A DNA stretch of 64,000 nt from Powellomyces hirtus (GCA_025526995.1 JAHLKG010000008.1:186001-250000), one strand, 5' to 3'. Shown: positions 35,186 to 47,998, counted from the first letter of the stretch. Numbers and translations: made by a program. Notes: a model not told the origin generated them from the sequence alone.

Positions 35186-37324
35186 TCAGTACTGAACACC
35201 CTGCAAAACACCAACAGTATGTAAGGATACGAATCTCTGGATCTAACAGGGGCTTTGACATGTTTTACCTTTGAGTCCAGATCTTTGCGCACCAGCTCAA
35301 ACACTTTGAGGAGCTTTCGGCGAGCACCCAATGCGCTAACCCCCTTGGCGATGAGTTGGTCCTCATCCAGTTTGATCATGTCTTTCCAGTTCATGGTCTC
35401 GAACGTTGAAGTGTATTTGTGAAGTCGGAGACTCCTCAGCCAGCTGGGGATGTCTATTGGACAATGCATCCGATAAGGAAGTCATATAGATAAGATGCTC
35501 AAAACTGAAAACACCCACCATTCAGTGCTTCGAGGTCAACACTCTCGGGGATCTTGCCCTTTTCCTTATGCGCGCTCAACATCCCATTGCGCTCAAAGTA
35601 GCCGTCGCCGTGCCGCCCATCGTGACTGTAGGTATCGCTGTATTCACTGTGAGAGTAGTGGCTGTTGGGTGTACGCGATCGGACATCCACGTAGCCCCAC
35701 CCGGGTGAAGGATGGCCCAAGGTAGGCGGGTTCACGCCGGTTGGAGTAGGGGGGCTCAGGATAATGGGAGAGACCGGTCGAGGCGACAGAGGACGTCCGT
35801 ACGGGGATCTAGGGGGCTGCAGCGAGAGGGCTCCAATGTTGGGTAGATCGTCGTGCAGGCCGCCCAAAACGGGAGAGAAGGTCCCATTCCCCAGTCCGCT
35901 GTTGGGCCGGTCAACAGGCGCCTTGACAATGGGTTGCAGAGACCAGTCTGCAGAAGCGATTGCGTCATCAATGGGAGTGCTTGGTCTAAGGAGAGGAGAC
36001 ATGTGGGCACTGCTTCGAGCGCCGCGAGCTGGAGCCGGAGAGGGACCTCGCATCGAAGAATAAGAGCTGCGTTTGTATGCGTATTCTTCGGACAACTCTG
36101 CGTTACGATCCTCGAGGACGCGATGGCGTGCATCTTCGGGATTTCGGCGATGCTGATCTCCTTGGTTCATGTCACCCAACAATTGCGCATACTGTTCTTC
36201 CGCATTGGGCGCACTGTGTCGATCAAACAACCTGCGAGTGGCCCTCGGTCCGTTGGCAAGCGGGTTCACTGAGAGGTACCGGTCATCCTCCCCGTTAGGC
36301 ATGGGGACGGACACCACGGGTGCTGGGTTGACGGGAGAAGATACTCGTGGCGGCATAGAGTGAACTAATGGAGCACGATTAGCGTTGCGGTTGTGGGAAT
36401 CCGTAGTCTGCACACAATCCTACCTCGGGTTTGAGCCAAGCGAGCAGCGTCAATGGCATGCGGCTTTCCAATCTGATCGGGCGGAGGTACGGCTCCAGTT
36501 TGTGGGTCCTTCTGAGCCATTTGTTGCAAGACCGTGATGAAGAACCGGATCTGAACAGGAGTGGCGTTCTGCAGCAGGCTGTACAAAGCAGTGGTGCGCT
36601 CTGGGTCGGAAAGGACGTTGAACCATTGTTCGATGTGCTTCAACTCTTCGCAAAAGTTGTCGTCCAGCTGCGTAGGATCGGCCAATCAGCAACTGTGTTC
36701 CATTTATTCGACGCAATTAAATAGACAACGGCAAAGCGTACCTTGGCTCTCGCCATCTGCTCGAGAGTCTGCTCATAGTAACTCAAATCTTCAAACCACC
36801 TGTCGATGGCTGGCGGACGGACGGAATGATGCCATGGTTAGCGACCAGGACCGTTTTGACAACGTAGCAAGTATAAAGCAATGTTCACCTTCTGCTTCCG
36901 GAGACTTGTAGTGGGCAGACAGCACTTCGGAGCTGGGTCTCTGGGAATTTCCTTTCTGGAGGGAGCCAATGGTGGCGGAAACCGGCCTTGCCATGCCAGG
37001 TCGCTCCACGCCGGGTGGGCGATAGGTCCGCTGAGGGTCAGCAGGGGCAGGTGGGACTGCAGACATTGCGGGGGTGGAAGTTGTAGAGCGAGGTCCAGCT
37101 CGCCCCTTTTGTCTATCTCGTAGAGCCTTGTGGTGTTTAGCGCTAATTTGAGGTGCCTGTCTGGGGTGGTTTTCGTTGAAAACTGAGGGGCTTCTTCCTA
37201 CAGTAAACCTGGACTGCCGTGGCTGCGGGAAGTCAGTTGAGTCCCAAGTGAGTCTTCTGGAAGAGTAAGTGAGGGAGGTCACGGGATCGTGACAGGGACC
37301 TACATCCAGTACTGTAGTCCGCAT
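35186..37324 (-). CDS. VTS1: Vts1/Smaug-type SAM-domain RNA-binding protein
   Basis: Post-transcriptional regulator that binds stem-loops in mRNAs through its SAM domain and recruits deadenylation. The N-terminal exon (ATG at 37324) is basic and disordered. Next is the conserved helical region: [20 protein letters not shown], then [19 protein letters not shown] long Pro/Ser-rich linker with SPRPVSP-like runs follows. The C-terminal SAM domain reads [33 protein letters not shown] and [21 protein letters not shown] small last exon adds GVQY and a stop at 35186. The SAM block is nearly identical to that of yeast Vts1. Confidence 0.93.
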
Positions 37325-38702
37325 CCCTTATCTAGGTTAGCAAGACAACTATACTAGAATTTAGATATCGATAGATGTGGGATGGATGGAGTGCGATTTA
37401 GTATGTATGTCATGTGACAGCAAGCAGGCTTCTTATCACAAACTGTTCCGTCTGCCAAAATACACACCATATCTCAACTGCGTTGAGTGGGTTTTCGGCA
37501 GCGTCAAATCGTAATATTATTTTGATTCGACAGACGAAGGAACTGATTGGTGAAGGACCGCCTGCTTGTTTTGACGGATGAGATAGATATGGCATGGACG
37601 CGCTCTTTAATGGAAAGCGCAGCCACAACACAGCCTCGCGTCTTCCGTCCACCCTGCGAATTACAGATCCAAGTCAAAGAAAACCAATAGCATGCGTTGC
37701 GCCGGACATCCTTTTCGCAAAAGCAAACGTTTAAAAAGTGGCAGACTGCGGCAATGTTTCCCCGCCATTGCTGCGTGGATGCATGCCCCATAGGCCTGTC
37801 GTCCATCGCTGAAACCAACAACCAGTCTTTGTCTATCGCCTAAAACCTCCGGATGTACACCATTGTCCGAATCAGTAGTGGATGTGAGAGTCGCTCTGGT
37901 TGCCCTGGGGTCGGGCAAGCCACAGCAAGAGAGTCCAGTGGATAGAGCACAATCTAACTCTGCTGAGCAGATCCGAGTTCCCAACAACAAATCACACTTC
38001 AGAAAGTGGGCCTTCATGACTCTCAAATCAAACTACTTTCTACAGGAATGTCAGTACGTTGCGAATCTCATCAACGTACTCCATTTCGTATACGGACAGC
38101 AGGTAAAAGCCCTACGTGCCAGAGCTCAGTGGAGCTCACAGTTTGGAGAACAAAGCGCCGGCTAATGTGTTTCCGTCGGTCTCCGAAGAGACAGATACTG
38201 TCCTCGTACCACCCAGTGAACCAATTCAATCTCATATCTGACACTAGAGTGTGCTATTCGATCTAATATCGCAACAGTTTAGCAAGAGCTTTCCTTTCAT
38301 ATCACATTTTGTTTGCTCTTTCTGAGCGATATTGATGATCCACTGGATACCAGCATCGTTGGGAATGGTAGACACCTCAGTGCCTCGTACCGCACCCGAA
38401 TTGATACGCACTCAAAGACCCTTTGCGGACTCGCAATCATCAGAGATTCGAGCGTCAAGAAAGTCTTGCAGCAAATCTGCGCAGATGTTGCGGGAAATAT
38501 CGATGTTCCAACGAGCGGTATACTCTCGGAAGCCCAGCTCGCCGCTCCCGCAGTCGCATCCGGGTATAGTCAACCATATAACGAACGCATAAAGACAGGT
38601 AAACAATCTCACCAGCGCAATTCACCAAACAAAAAATGTAGTAATATCTACAGAGGATGGGGGGGGGGGGCGCTATCCATTATCCATGTGTACTCCATCG
38701 TA
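37325..38702. other. 1.4-kb gap with unassigned open frames
   Basis: No convincing gene. Two overlapping frames of about 100-120 codons, minus 37661-38026 and plus 37863-38165, show no domain or splice support. A G-run lies near 38661-38670. Confidence 0.4.
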
Positions 38703-39737
38703 TTACGCATTCAACACGCCTTCCAACTCCTTCAACAGTCCCTTCATTTTCTCTTGCTTGATGATAAACACTCGACGTAACGGATCTATGCCGTACTCTT
38801 GAAACGCGCGCCGGGAATCGGAGGATTGGAGCGATTTCGTGAATTTAAAATCAAACGTCAGTTCTGCGTGCTGATGGAAAAGGATCGAGTCGCATATATC
38901 AGTATCTCTGCGTAAAACATGGGGATGCGAGGCACAGTCGGGGAGAACATACCTCTGCAAACACCTCGTCTTCAGACTGGAAATAGAATATCGTCGGCTC
39001 CGCAGCAGCCGTCTTTGCCTTCTTCTTCTTCCCCTTGACCTTCTCATCCACTACCACCCCATCTTCCTCAACGAGACTCGACTCGATCTCCTTATAAATT
39101 TTCGAAATATAGACAAAGTAATCAAACTTGAACGGCTCCCCATCCTCAATCGCCCACTCGACTTCCTCCATCAGCATCGTCAACATCGGGGGCACGACCT
39201 GCGGGGGCATGTTGATGAGCCGTTCATTGACGAGCCACGCCGCGGTCGGCAACAGGGTTTCCACCTGGTCCGCCACGCCCGGGCCGGCTTTCCGCGCTTT
39301 CTCAAGCACGTACTCGCGAACGGCCTTGACGGATCCTTTCTCGGCGTGCTCCGTGAACCCGATCACAGTCATCAGCGCATACGGGTCATGCTCGTCCTCG
39401 ACTTTGACGGTGGTGCCGACAGAGGGTTGCGCTATTATCAGGTCGGCGAGCTCGGAGGTGGGTATCAGGTCGGAATCGTTGGCAAACGTTTGGCGAAGGA
39501 GGGATTTGAGACCGTGGAAGTCAATGGGTTTGGGATCGAAAAATTCAAAGTCAACGTCGACGGTCTCCTAGAACCCCATTATAAAAGCAACCCCTCAGTC
39601 AACTGTCCCTCGCAGCGCAAAATAGTAAAAAAAAAAGTACTAACCTGATCCAGCTTCTCACCATCGGACTCCGAAACGGCATCCTCTACATCCTCCTCCT
39701 CCTTCTTCTTCCGTTTCAGCACTTTAGTTTCGTCCAT
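38703..39737 (-). CDS. BCP1: Bcp1/BCCIP family protein
   Basis: Nuclear chaperone-like protein; in yeast it aids export of Mss4 and handling of ribosomal protein Rpl23. Three exons (39645-39737, 38953-39567, 38703-38870) join in phase to 291 residues, as in the family. An acidic/basic N-terminus (LKRKKKEEEDVEDAVSES) leads to VDVDFEFFDPKPIDFHGLK, a Bcp1 hallmark. Then come GTTVKVEDEHDPYALMTVI and INMPPQVVPPMLTMLMEEVE. The C-terminus is RRVFIIKQEKM with an acidic helix. The start at 39737 is the only reasonable ATG. Confidence 0.95.
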
Positions 39738-39978
39738 CTCGTCCTGCAGTGTTCTCGAATTCTCAATTCCAACCACAGTATTCCCCAAACAGCCAAACAC
39801 CACCAAATATTGACACCCTCTTCCCAAGCCACACGTGGGTCCAACCAGCACAGCCACGCTTGCTGCGCACAACGTTCCCGGTAAAGAAGGGGAGTGTGCT
39901 TTATCTCGCGCTCACCTCTTTTCCTCGTTCGCGACAGGACTGCTCGCCGCACATCCCGCCCCCGGCTCACGCCGCTCC

Positions 39979-40559
39979 ATGCTGGGTGTTAGCTTCACAA
40001 TGGTCCCGGACGTACTCCCAGACACCACCGACCTCACAACACCACCGGCAGCAACAACAACGACAGCGACAACACCAACAACAACACACATCTCCACAGC
40101 AGTCGCCGCCAGCTACTACGCGTCCTCCACCACCACAACCGCCACCAGCGGCGGAACCGCGGACTCGGGGGACCATCCGCAGGGGGAGATTGACAAGGAC
40201 GCATTCTGTTTCATGCCGCTGATTGCCCACGCGCTCGAAGCATTGCAGCAGTCGGTGTCGAATCCCTCTGCAGGCGCGATCGGAGGCTCGGCCCAGGCGG
40301 CGGCGGCGACGGCCGAGAGTCCGGCTGATGAGGCGGAGCGGCTGGTATGTGCATCTTTTTCACCACTCCCCTTGTCCCTGGCGTGGTGGAAAACACGGCT
40401 TATTCTATATCTGTTGGTGGGTAGATACGAACAGTGGAAGGCCGGATCCGCGACGCCCACGACCTGGTCCGGTCGCTTTCCGGCGTGGACATGTCCGAAT
40501 CAGAACAGCAGGGCGCGCTGGACGCTGCAATTAACAGGCTGGCGGGACTCGGCAGGTGA
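39979..40559 (+). CDS. MED9: Candidate Mediator subunit 9 (Med9/Cse2)
   Basis: Two exons (39979-40344 and 40425-40559) join in phase to about 166 residues. The Thr/Ala-rich N-terminus is disordered. The conserved part reads FCFMPLIAHALEALQQS and, after the intron, RIRDAHDLVRSLSGVDMSES with a short helix ending LAGLGR. The pattern of a hydrophobic helix, a coiled helix and an LPGVDxSxxEQ-like turn matches the Med9 family, which is short and weakly conserved. If right, it acts in the middle module of Mediator. The assignment rests on motif resemblance only. The ATG at 40000 is an alternative start. It lies head to head with BCP1. Confidence 0.55.
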
Positions 40560-41164
40560 TGTTCCGCCGGGAACAGCGTTCGATGATCGCAATACCCCCC
40601 CAACAACGTCTCAGAGCTCCCACTCGCGACCCGCCGAAAGAGCAACTGGCTCAAAGCGCAAACAGCACGCGCGATGGGGACGACAACAGCCCATCAGCCA
40701 CCCATCGACACGACAGTCAGACGGCGACAACGAGAGCACTGCCGGGACTGGTCCCGTATCTCTCAACCAAAGACAATCAACGCATAACCCCGGGCTTCCT
40801 TGTGGCCGGCCCCATTGACCCTTTCACTCGCAAACACACCTTCGCGTGATCCCCGGTCAATCCATCCCGTATGTGGTGTTGCCCATCTGCATTTCCGTCC
40901 ACGCAAACATCACCGACCCATACCATACCCACGGCAACGAATCAAAAATCAGCACCCCCAAAATGCGTCCCTCACTAGGTGCCGTCTGCTGCACCGCCAC
41001 ACTGCGTTCCCAGAATATGTAATGGATTATACTCTAATTGTAATGTATCTTGAAATGCAAAGAACCGAAAATATGATACTCAAATGCAAGTTGTTGTTTT
41101 TTTTTTTTGTGTGTGATGTATGCGTTGGAGCGGGGATCCCAGGAAAAAAATAAAAATAAAAAAA
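40560..41164. other. Protein-like but unassigned stretch between MED9 and ELYS
   Basis: Frames open on both strands. On plus, one frame to 40849 contains ITPGFLVAGPIDPFTRKHT and a second frame picks up RVIPGQSIPYVVLPICISV. On minus, a frame contains EGRILGVLIFDSLPWVWYGS. No family was recognised and no gene model is proposed. Confidence 0.35.
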
Positions 41165-42427
41165 TCACAGCTGCCCTTCCCGTTCCAGTTGTTTCGCCAT
41201 GCGGCGGGTAACGACGCTGCGGGCCAATTTCGGGGCCGGGGCGGCCGGGGTAGTAGTAGTAGGAGCGCGGGTTGATTTCCTCCCCGGTTTCTCCTCGGTC
41301 GCATTCTCCTGGTCCTTTTTTCGCGCCCCTCGTTTCGGGGCCGGGGTTTGCTGCTGCTGCAACAGATCCTCCAACCGCATCGGCCCGTCGTCGTCGTTGA
41401 TGAGTGCGTCCAGCTCCTGGGCTGCAGCGGCCTTCTTGACCGCCGTAGCGGTGCGGGTGAGCCGTGCGGGCGTGGCTGCTGCAGTGTTGCGTTCGCGAAG
41501 ACCTTTGGCCGCAGATGATGGCTCAGAGGCTTTCAAAATGCTCCTGGATTTCGTCAGTGCAGGGACAGGTTCATGTTGTTCTTCGTGGGTCCGTCGCCTG
41601 CTCCGGGTCGCGGTGGGGGGCTCGGCCGCACGAGCCGCGTTTGAAGCCGCCGTTTTGGTCCGAGTGCTTCGTGCCGCTGTTGTTCCATGTGTTGCCACCG
41701 CAGGTGTGGTGGTACTCACATTGTGGTGGGCATCATCGTCGAGGACTTTAGCCCGTTTCCGCGTGACCGAGGCGCCTGTTTCGCCAGAGCGATCATCCGT
41801 CTCATGCGTGGCTTGCTGCTTGGCCGCGATCCTCCCGCTTCTGCGGGTAGGCGTGTTGAGATCGTTGGCAACCTCCGTGAGTCTCGATTGCAATGTCGGT
41901 GGCTTTCTCACAGGAGATGTGGATCGCTTCCGTGCTACAACAACAAGGTACAGAAAGCACCATCAGCACCCGGAACAAACACCGTTCCTCACAAAATGGA
42001 CAACTTACTGCTACGTTTGTGCTTCTCCACTCGAGAAGCCGTCCTAGTCACCCGAGCGGGCTCCTTGACTTGCGGCGAGAACGGCGACATGCTCGTCATT
42101 GGCGGTGCTTGTGGGACCGAAGGTCCAACTGGAGACTTGACTCGCTGCACTTGCTCCTCATAGAGACTGCCCATCATTTCCGGGCTTCGATACGCAGATT
42201 GCTGTGATTGTGGTTGATGCGTGATTGGCGTCTGGTATGGCAATGTCGGCGATGGCGGCCGCGCAAATGATGCAGACATGCGACCCAGGTAGGAAGAAGG
42301 CGGCGGGGCGCTTTGCATCAGAGGGCTGAGATGTGGCAAGTCTTCCTGCTCCGAGACCACGCTTTCCTCTCGCAAACTGAACATGCTGCCAACAGATATC
42401 AGCTTCGCTTCGCGGGGATAATGGACA

Positions 42428-42465
<38 letters not shown>

Positions 42466-45400
42466 ACAAAAGCCAAGTCACGAACCTCTGATCGCCCAAC
42501 CCGGATGGCGTCGGACTGTTCGGTCGCGAATCTGTCATCTCGTCCAATGTGTCAGGCAACTCTGACGAAACCATGCTCTGTCCTTCTTCGCTGTAGACGG
42601 ACGAAATGTCCAGAATCGAATCGTCCATCTGCGGCAATATCTCAAACGTGTCGTCCTTTGCAGGCAACGAGTCTGGAACTGTCACCGTCTTGGAGAGCGC
42701 GAGCGCTGAACGCAAGGCTTTGATCAACATCGACTGTGCGTCTACATTCGTCAAACAACTGGAACGGATGTTGAGACTTGCAGAAAGGGGCACTGGGCGG
42801 CTCAAATCAACGTCTTACAAGCGGAATCTACAGTCAGCACACACACAAACGGCATCACCGGTGAACAAAAAGATACATCCAACTTACCCGACACGCCAAC
42901 TTGTTGTGCAATTCTCTGCACTACAGGAAGGATGAGTTCGAAATTCCTCACAATCGTGAGGTCCGTCTCGACTCGGTTGACAGCGTCGCGTTTCTCGACA
43001 TGCCTTCCCAGCGATTGGAGAAACTCGAGTGCCTCCGCGATCCGGCCCCGATGTACAAAGTAGGTAACCATAAATTCGAGACATGACCGCGATCCAGTCG
43101 TCTGACAATAATTGATCAAGCGAGCTTCTTCTGCGTCCGTCAAAGAAAGTGCCAAAAGTGCCTTCGGAAGAGAATCTAAAAGACCAATGCATAAGTAACC
43201 GTTGAAAAGGGGTCGCGCTGAGGCTGATGGAACACTCACTGTTTTGAAATATGTACTGCAAAAACTGTCCCCACAACCGATCGCCCAATGGTGTCGACTC
43301 GAAACTTCTCTGGAACATCATCGCCTGCAACAAGTCAATCTTGAGGTACAATGCCATTCTCAGATAAATGTCCTCATCTCTGTTCAAAACCGGGTCAACG
43401 GCTTGAATATAGCGGACAGCTTCCTTATGTCTCCCGTTCATTATAAGAAGTTTCAAGACTCTAGGCGCGATGTTGTCAGAGTTGCCCGAAAGCGCAAATA
43501 GTCGAACGGCTTCCTCGAATTGCCCATGATCCATCGCCCAGAATCCACTAATCTCGTGAACATCGCGCTCACTCATGAATCGGTCGCGGACAAATGCGGC
43601 ATCATCGGCAGTCCGAAGGTCTTGTATCAAATACAGAGACTGCAGAAAAAAAAAAAAAACACCCCGTCAATGTCAGCAACTCTTGAGGTGGCATGGACCC
43701 CTACGAAAGCTTAAACGTACCAGACAATCTTTCTGTCGTTGACTGATGTCGGCCCCCTCAATGCTCGAAAACAAGTTCTGAAGCTCCTTCATTGACTGTG
43801 GTGGATACGCCGCGTGCACACGACTCTCGATCAACAGATGGTCAATGAAGAGCTCATTGTCCATTCTCGTTCTCCATTGACGTACGGCATCCAAGCGTTC
43901 CGGTCGGAAGTAAGACGCCGCACCTCGCAACTGAAACTTTTCCAGAATGCAATCCATCAAATTGATGCGGGCGGGTCCCAGTTGGCCAAGAACGTTTGCA
44001 CATCCAATAATCACACCGGGGCTCAGAATGTCGCAACTCGTTCCCTCGGTATGAACCTCGATAGCCGCGGTCGGAAGTACGTCGTCCGAGGCAAGGAACC
44101 GGCAAACTTTTTGCGGGCTGGTCTCGAGTCCTATGATCGTGATCTCCGTTCTGGTGCTCTTCTCGTCGTATCTATTGGATACTGCGACGATCCGAAACCC
44201 ATGTCCTTCTGGAAATCACACTTTCTAAGCAACGCGCCGGCCAAATGCTTCATCCAGTTGCTGCTCACTAACCTCGCAAGACCCTCATTGCCAGAATCTG
44301 CCCGCGATCTCCATCAAGCAATTCGGCCTCGAGAGCTATGCCACGTTTAGCGAACTTTGCATCCAGGTTGATCGCCGATATCCACGGGTTGGTCAAATCT
44401 CTGCCGGAGACGATTTTTAGATCCGCTACTCCCTATCAGCCCCTGATGTCCTTGTACATCATACCTCCAGCTCTCTTGTTGCACTTCAGACTGGGCTGTG
44501 AACAAGACCCCAAGTTTCCGAGACTTATCTGGGCCCTCAAAATGCAAGTGGGTGATCGGGACTGGATGTGGAACAGATGCGTCAGCCTCGCTTCTGACGT
44601 GGAAGGTACACTGACGTGTGCACAGAGACTCACCATTGTTCTTTGGTGCGCGTACATCTGTGACATGTTCTATCGTCAATTCATCACCGGTATACAAGCG
44701 CCATATATCGATCCGGCCCGTAACGGTTCCGCTCATGATGGTGAGATCCATTGTGGCAGAGACATGCGATGCTATGGCTGTGATCTGCTTTACCGGTCAG
44801 CGTACCGTGTGACAGAGCTTTAGTACCAAGGATGCTTTGTTGTAAACTTACCTGAGAGGATGCTTTGGGCAAACGGACATGGGCGAACTGAGCGCGTCGC
44901 GTCGAGATCATAGGTTAGACGTATGAAAGACATCCCATATTTTCTTGAGTGCGCCTACCTTGACCTCCTCGGGCTCCTCCACAGTAGTGTGTTCAGCTTC
45001 TCCTACCCATGGAGTGACGCACAGATCACGGTCCGTCGCGACAATCAGGTACGGCGTGGCATGTCCTCGCTTGGCCTATGTCCTCAAGTTCAGCACGAGC
45101 GCAACACCCACACTGCCAACGCGAGCCCACCACATCAAACTTACGTCGCCATCTCTCGTCACCTCCATAAGAACAATAGGTCGATCCAACTGTACATTCA
45201 TCGCCGCAAGCCACCCCGTGAACGGTTGAAACCTCCAAATCATCGACGTGCGGGTCACTTTGTCCCAGACTCCAAGCGCAAGATGCTCTACATCCTCCAA
45301 GACTCCATCTGTGATGCACGTAATCTCCGGTTTGCTCATGCTGTGAGTGTCACGCCGTTAAGACAAGGTGCGATTCCACGAGATCTAAACGTTCTCACAC

Positions 45401-45624
45401 CCCTCTCACCTTCCGTCTTCGGTCATCTCGTCAACGTGAAGACTCGCAATCACCGCGTTGGTCAATTTGTCGAGCACCTCGACCATCGACTCATTGTACC
45501 GATACAACCAAGTGGAAGACCGTCTAGAGCTGCACTGGGGAGTCTCGTCGGAGGGCCATGTCGGGAAGGATGCTCGAAGGAACTCCTTCTTCCCGCTGGG
45601 CAGCTTCTGTATATGTCGATGCAT
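41165..45624 (-). CDS. ELYS/MEL-28-like nucleoporin with propeller, helical domain and basic tail
   Basis: ELYS anchors nuclear pore assembly to chromatin. The N-terminal region, over several exons, reads as propeller blades: IWRFQPFTGWLAAMNVQ, YLIVATDRDLCVTPWVGEAE, LTIMSGTVTGRIDIWRLYTG and DLTNPWISAINLDAKFAKRG. The helical ELYS domain has FIDHLLIESRVHAAYPP and EISGFWAMDHGQFEEAVRLF. The C-terminus (from about 41911) is very basic, with RRSGRIAAKQQ and repeated Arg/Lys-Thr-Ala stretches suited to DNA binding. About a dozen exons, ATG at 45624. Dikaryan ELYS is reduced to the helical domain; this protein has the three-part plan of animals. The helical-domain match is the key evidence; the propeller is inferred from blade-like sequence. 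Confidence 0.72.
42427..42465. repeat. Long A-run inside an ELYS intron
   Basis: A near-pure run of about 36 A bases (T on the coding strand) sits within an intron of the minus-strand gene, ahead of an acceptor. Confidence 0.85.
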
Positions 45625-47105
45625 CAGAGGTCGTGCTTTAGTTCCGCTGTACGGGGAGAAAATGCAGTTGCAATGCGTGTGTATGTATATGTGTTTTTAT
45701 CTATAAACAGAGTATCGTGCTCGCTGGGGGAAATGCCTTGCAAGATGACGCAGGAACTGCAAAAACGGGGCGAGAGAAACGCGGATAGTTCGGACAGGGC
45801 TGCCCAAAGTTAGAACCCTCTTTACGTAATGCTCAAAAATGACAGCACCGTGAAGGAGAACCTTTTAACGGCCAAGACATTGCCCTAGCGGAGATAATAA
45901 CAGTACGGAGACCGTGCCGGCCCAGAGCACTTCCTCGCGCGCTTAAACACAACCCGTCGTGGTAAGATCCCAAGGCTGGTGTCTGTTGCAGCACCGATCC
46001 TCAGGGGCCTGAGGGTGCAGCGTCGGCTTTGGCCGATGAAAAGGACAATTGTTGCCAGATCGTGTCCTTGAACGGTCACTACACTACAGGGGTCATGGAT
46101 GACTTGCTGCAAGTTTTTTCCTCTTCCAGGGTACCGTCTGGGGGGCCCGAGGGTTCAACCACCCGGGGGCGCGAGGGTGTAGCCTCAGCTTTGGCCGATG
46201 CAAAACTGACTTGATGCAGCTATCCTTCTCTGTCTGCATCTCTTTCAAATGGTGGCCAGGGTCGTGGTCCCTGCATGTCGGTCGCCTTGGTATCCAGTGT
46301 TCAACGAAAACGATGGGCCACCCATGCTTTGCCATTTCACATCCCAGCTTGATTGTCAACCCAAGTTTCGCGGGCTTTTGCACAAGGATGGAGTTGTGCT
46401 AAACGAAACGACTGCTGTGGTCGCGGGTACGAAGCATGTGGGCGGAACCGGGGTTTATTTTGTTTCCGCTCTCTTCTTCCTGATCCGGCCGCGCACCAAG
46501 CAAGGTCGGAAACAAAGTAGCCAGCTGGAGGGTGGGGTCGGGGCAGCCCCCCCACTCTCACCGGGCGCAGTGTCAGAGAGGTCGACGACTCTACTCCCAT
46601 TCGAGGGGTTTCCGCCGTACGAAGAGCGAGGGGAGACTACAAGGGGCAGCTCGCGTTCGACCCCAATGTTTTTGGGAGCGGAGCAGCTTAGAGTCATTCT
46701 ACAGTTGGGAGTTTTTGAGAATCAATGACATCCGTAATCCTTGCAATTTCTTGTGCTTGTTTTGGTCGAATGTGAAGGAGTGAGTCGGCAATGCGGGTCG
46801 GGTCTCTTGATGCGCACCGAAAAGCACGCCCAAAATGAAGCGGTCGCTCTTTCCAGCAAATCGGCTACATATGCATGAGTCTACCCAACGAACCGTGGGC
46901 CATGGCCACATCAGGCGAGGCCAAGAGCAAAAGCCAGTTATGGTTAGACCGGAATTTTTTTTTTTCACAATTACGTATAAATTTCCTGCAGTGCAAAGTG
47001 CCAAGGGGTCAAAAAAAGGCCACATCAAAACCTCGCTATCCCAAAACCCAAAACTGTGCATTTCCCATCCCAAACCCATGGCGTTTTTTCCCACACGCAC
47101 GTCCT
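45625..47105. other. 1.5-kb gap without a supported gene
   Basis: Upstream of ELYS and downstream of the NAD(P)-binding gene. Open frames on both strands (for example plus 46249-46728 and minus 46699-47100) have no ATG or domain support. It contains the imperfect direct repeat listed separately. Confidence 0.45.
46004..46206. repeat. Imperfect 38-40-bp direct repeat
   Basis: The segments at about 46004-46041 and 46167-46206 share GAGGGTG, CTTTGGCCGATG and most bases between (roughly 80 per cent). A shorter third copy of the GGGCCCGAGGGT start lies near 46144. Confidence 0.6.
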
Positions 47106-47998
47106 TTATTTCGTGGGCTGGTGGGTATCCACAATCACGGGCATCTTAAACTTCCACAAGTCCCACGTGTCGGCCTCCGTGGCCAACTCGCTCATGAAAT
47201 GGCCAATGTTCGCCATGGTCGTTTTCACCGCATTGAAGATGGCGTGGTCCATTGCGGGCGTCACGGTATACTCGGACCGGGGGCCCTCAATAAACCCGTC
47301 GGGGCGCACAGCCACCCACTCGATAAAGGGGTTGGTAGTCCCGACCGTTTTGCTGATGTAGTCGACCGAGGTGCAGCTGTCGGCGTACGGTGGGGTGAGA
47401 GCCTGGGACAACGTGCGGGGTTAGTGGGGATGGAACGATGTGTGGGGTGGGGGGGAGGGGGTACCTTTAGTGTGGCGATCAGAGCCTTTTCACCGCTGGT
47501 TCGGGTGTAGGTTTTGGCATCGGAGCCGTCGGGGTTGGTGCAGCCGATGGTGTTGAGGAGAACAAACCTGACGGGTCGGACGGGGACGGATTTTTCAATG
47601 GCCTCGCAGATGAGTTTGCTGGCCTGTGTGACGAGGTCCCTTGGTGCGGCCCAGATACCTATCGACACCAACAAGCCCTATTCAGCATCGCACATGCACG
47701 CTGCACCTCCCCACACTCTCGACATACCCAGCAACGGCACGCTCCCCCAATTCATATTATGGCCCAACGTGCAAATGACGGCCTGCGTGCCCTCCATCTC
47801 CTTTGCGAGCTCGTCCACCGACATATCGAGCAGACTCGCTTCGACGGCCGTGAACTTGGGATGGGCGGCGACCGCGGCGGGCAGCGAGTTTTTGTTGCGC
47901 ACGATCGCGCGGATCTCGGTCACGTCGCTGCGGAGCAGGAGCGAGTTCAAGACTTGTTTGCCGACGCGCCCGTTGCCGCCGACGGTGAGGACCTTCAT
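47106..47998 (-). CDS. NAD(P)-binding Rossmann protein (atypical SDR, NmrA/YwnB-like)
   Basis: Probable NAD(P)H-dependent oxidoreductase or sensor. Three exons (47728-47998, 47465-47658, 47106-47402) join in phase to 253 residues. The start MKVLTVGGNGRVGKQVLNSL carries the GGxGxxG dinucleotide motif, followed by IRAIVRNKNSL and an acidic residue region. Also seen are AVICTLGHNMNWGSVPLLG, FVLLNTIGCTNPD, and WVAVRPDGFIEGP near the C-terminus, as in NAD(P)H-binding domain proteins. There is no YxxxK catalytic pair in the classical place. The substrate is unknown. Confidence 0.87.

Noticed and set aside
37915..37985. tRNA-like stretch with an A-box-like AGTGGATAGAGCA
   Set aside because: No B box (GGTTCGANTCC), no acceptor stem pairing and no CCA-side partner could be found.
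39967..40230. Minus-strand Gly/Val/Cys-rich frame opposite MED9
   Set aside because: It is the antisense shadow of the Thr/Ala-rich N-terminus of MED9.
46249..46728. Plus-strand 159-codon frame as a gene
   Set aside because: It starts with GTG, has no domain, and lacks splice or codon-use support.
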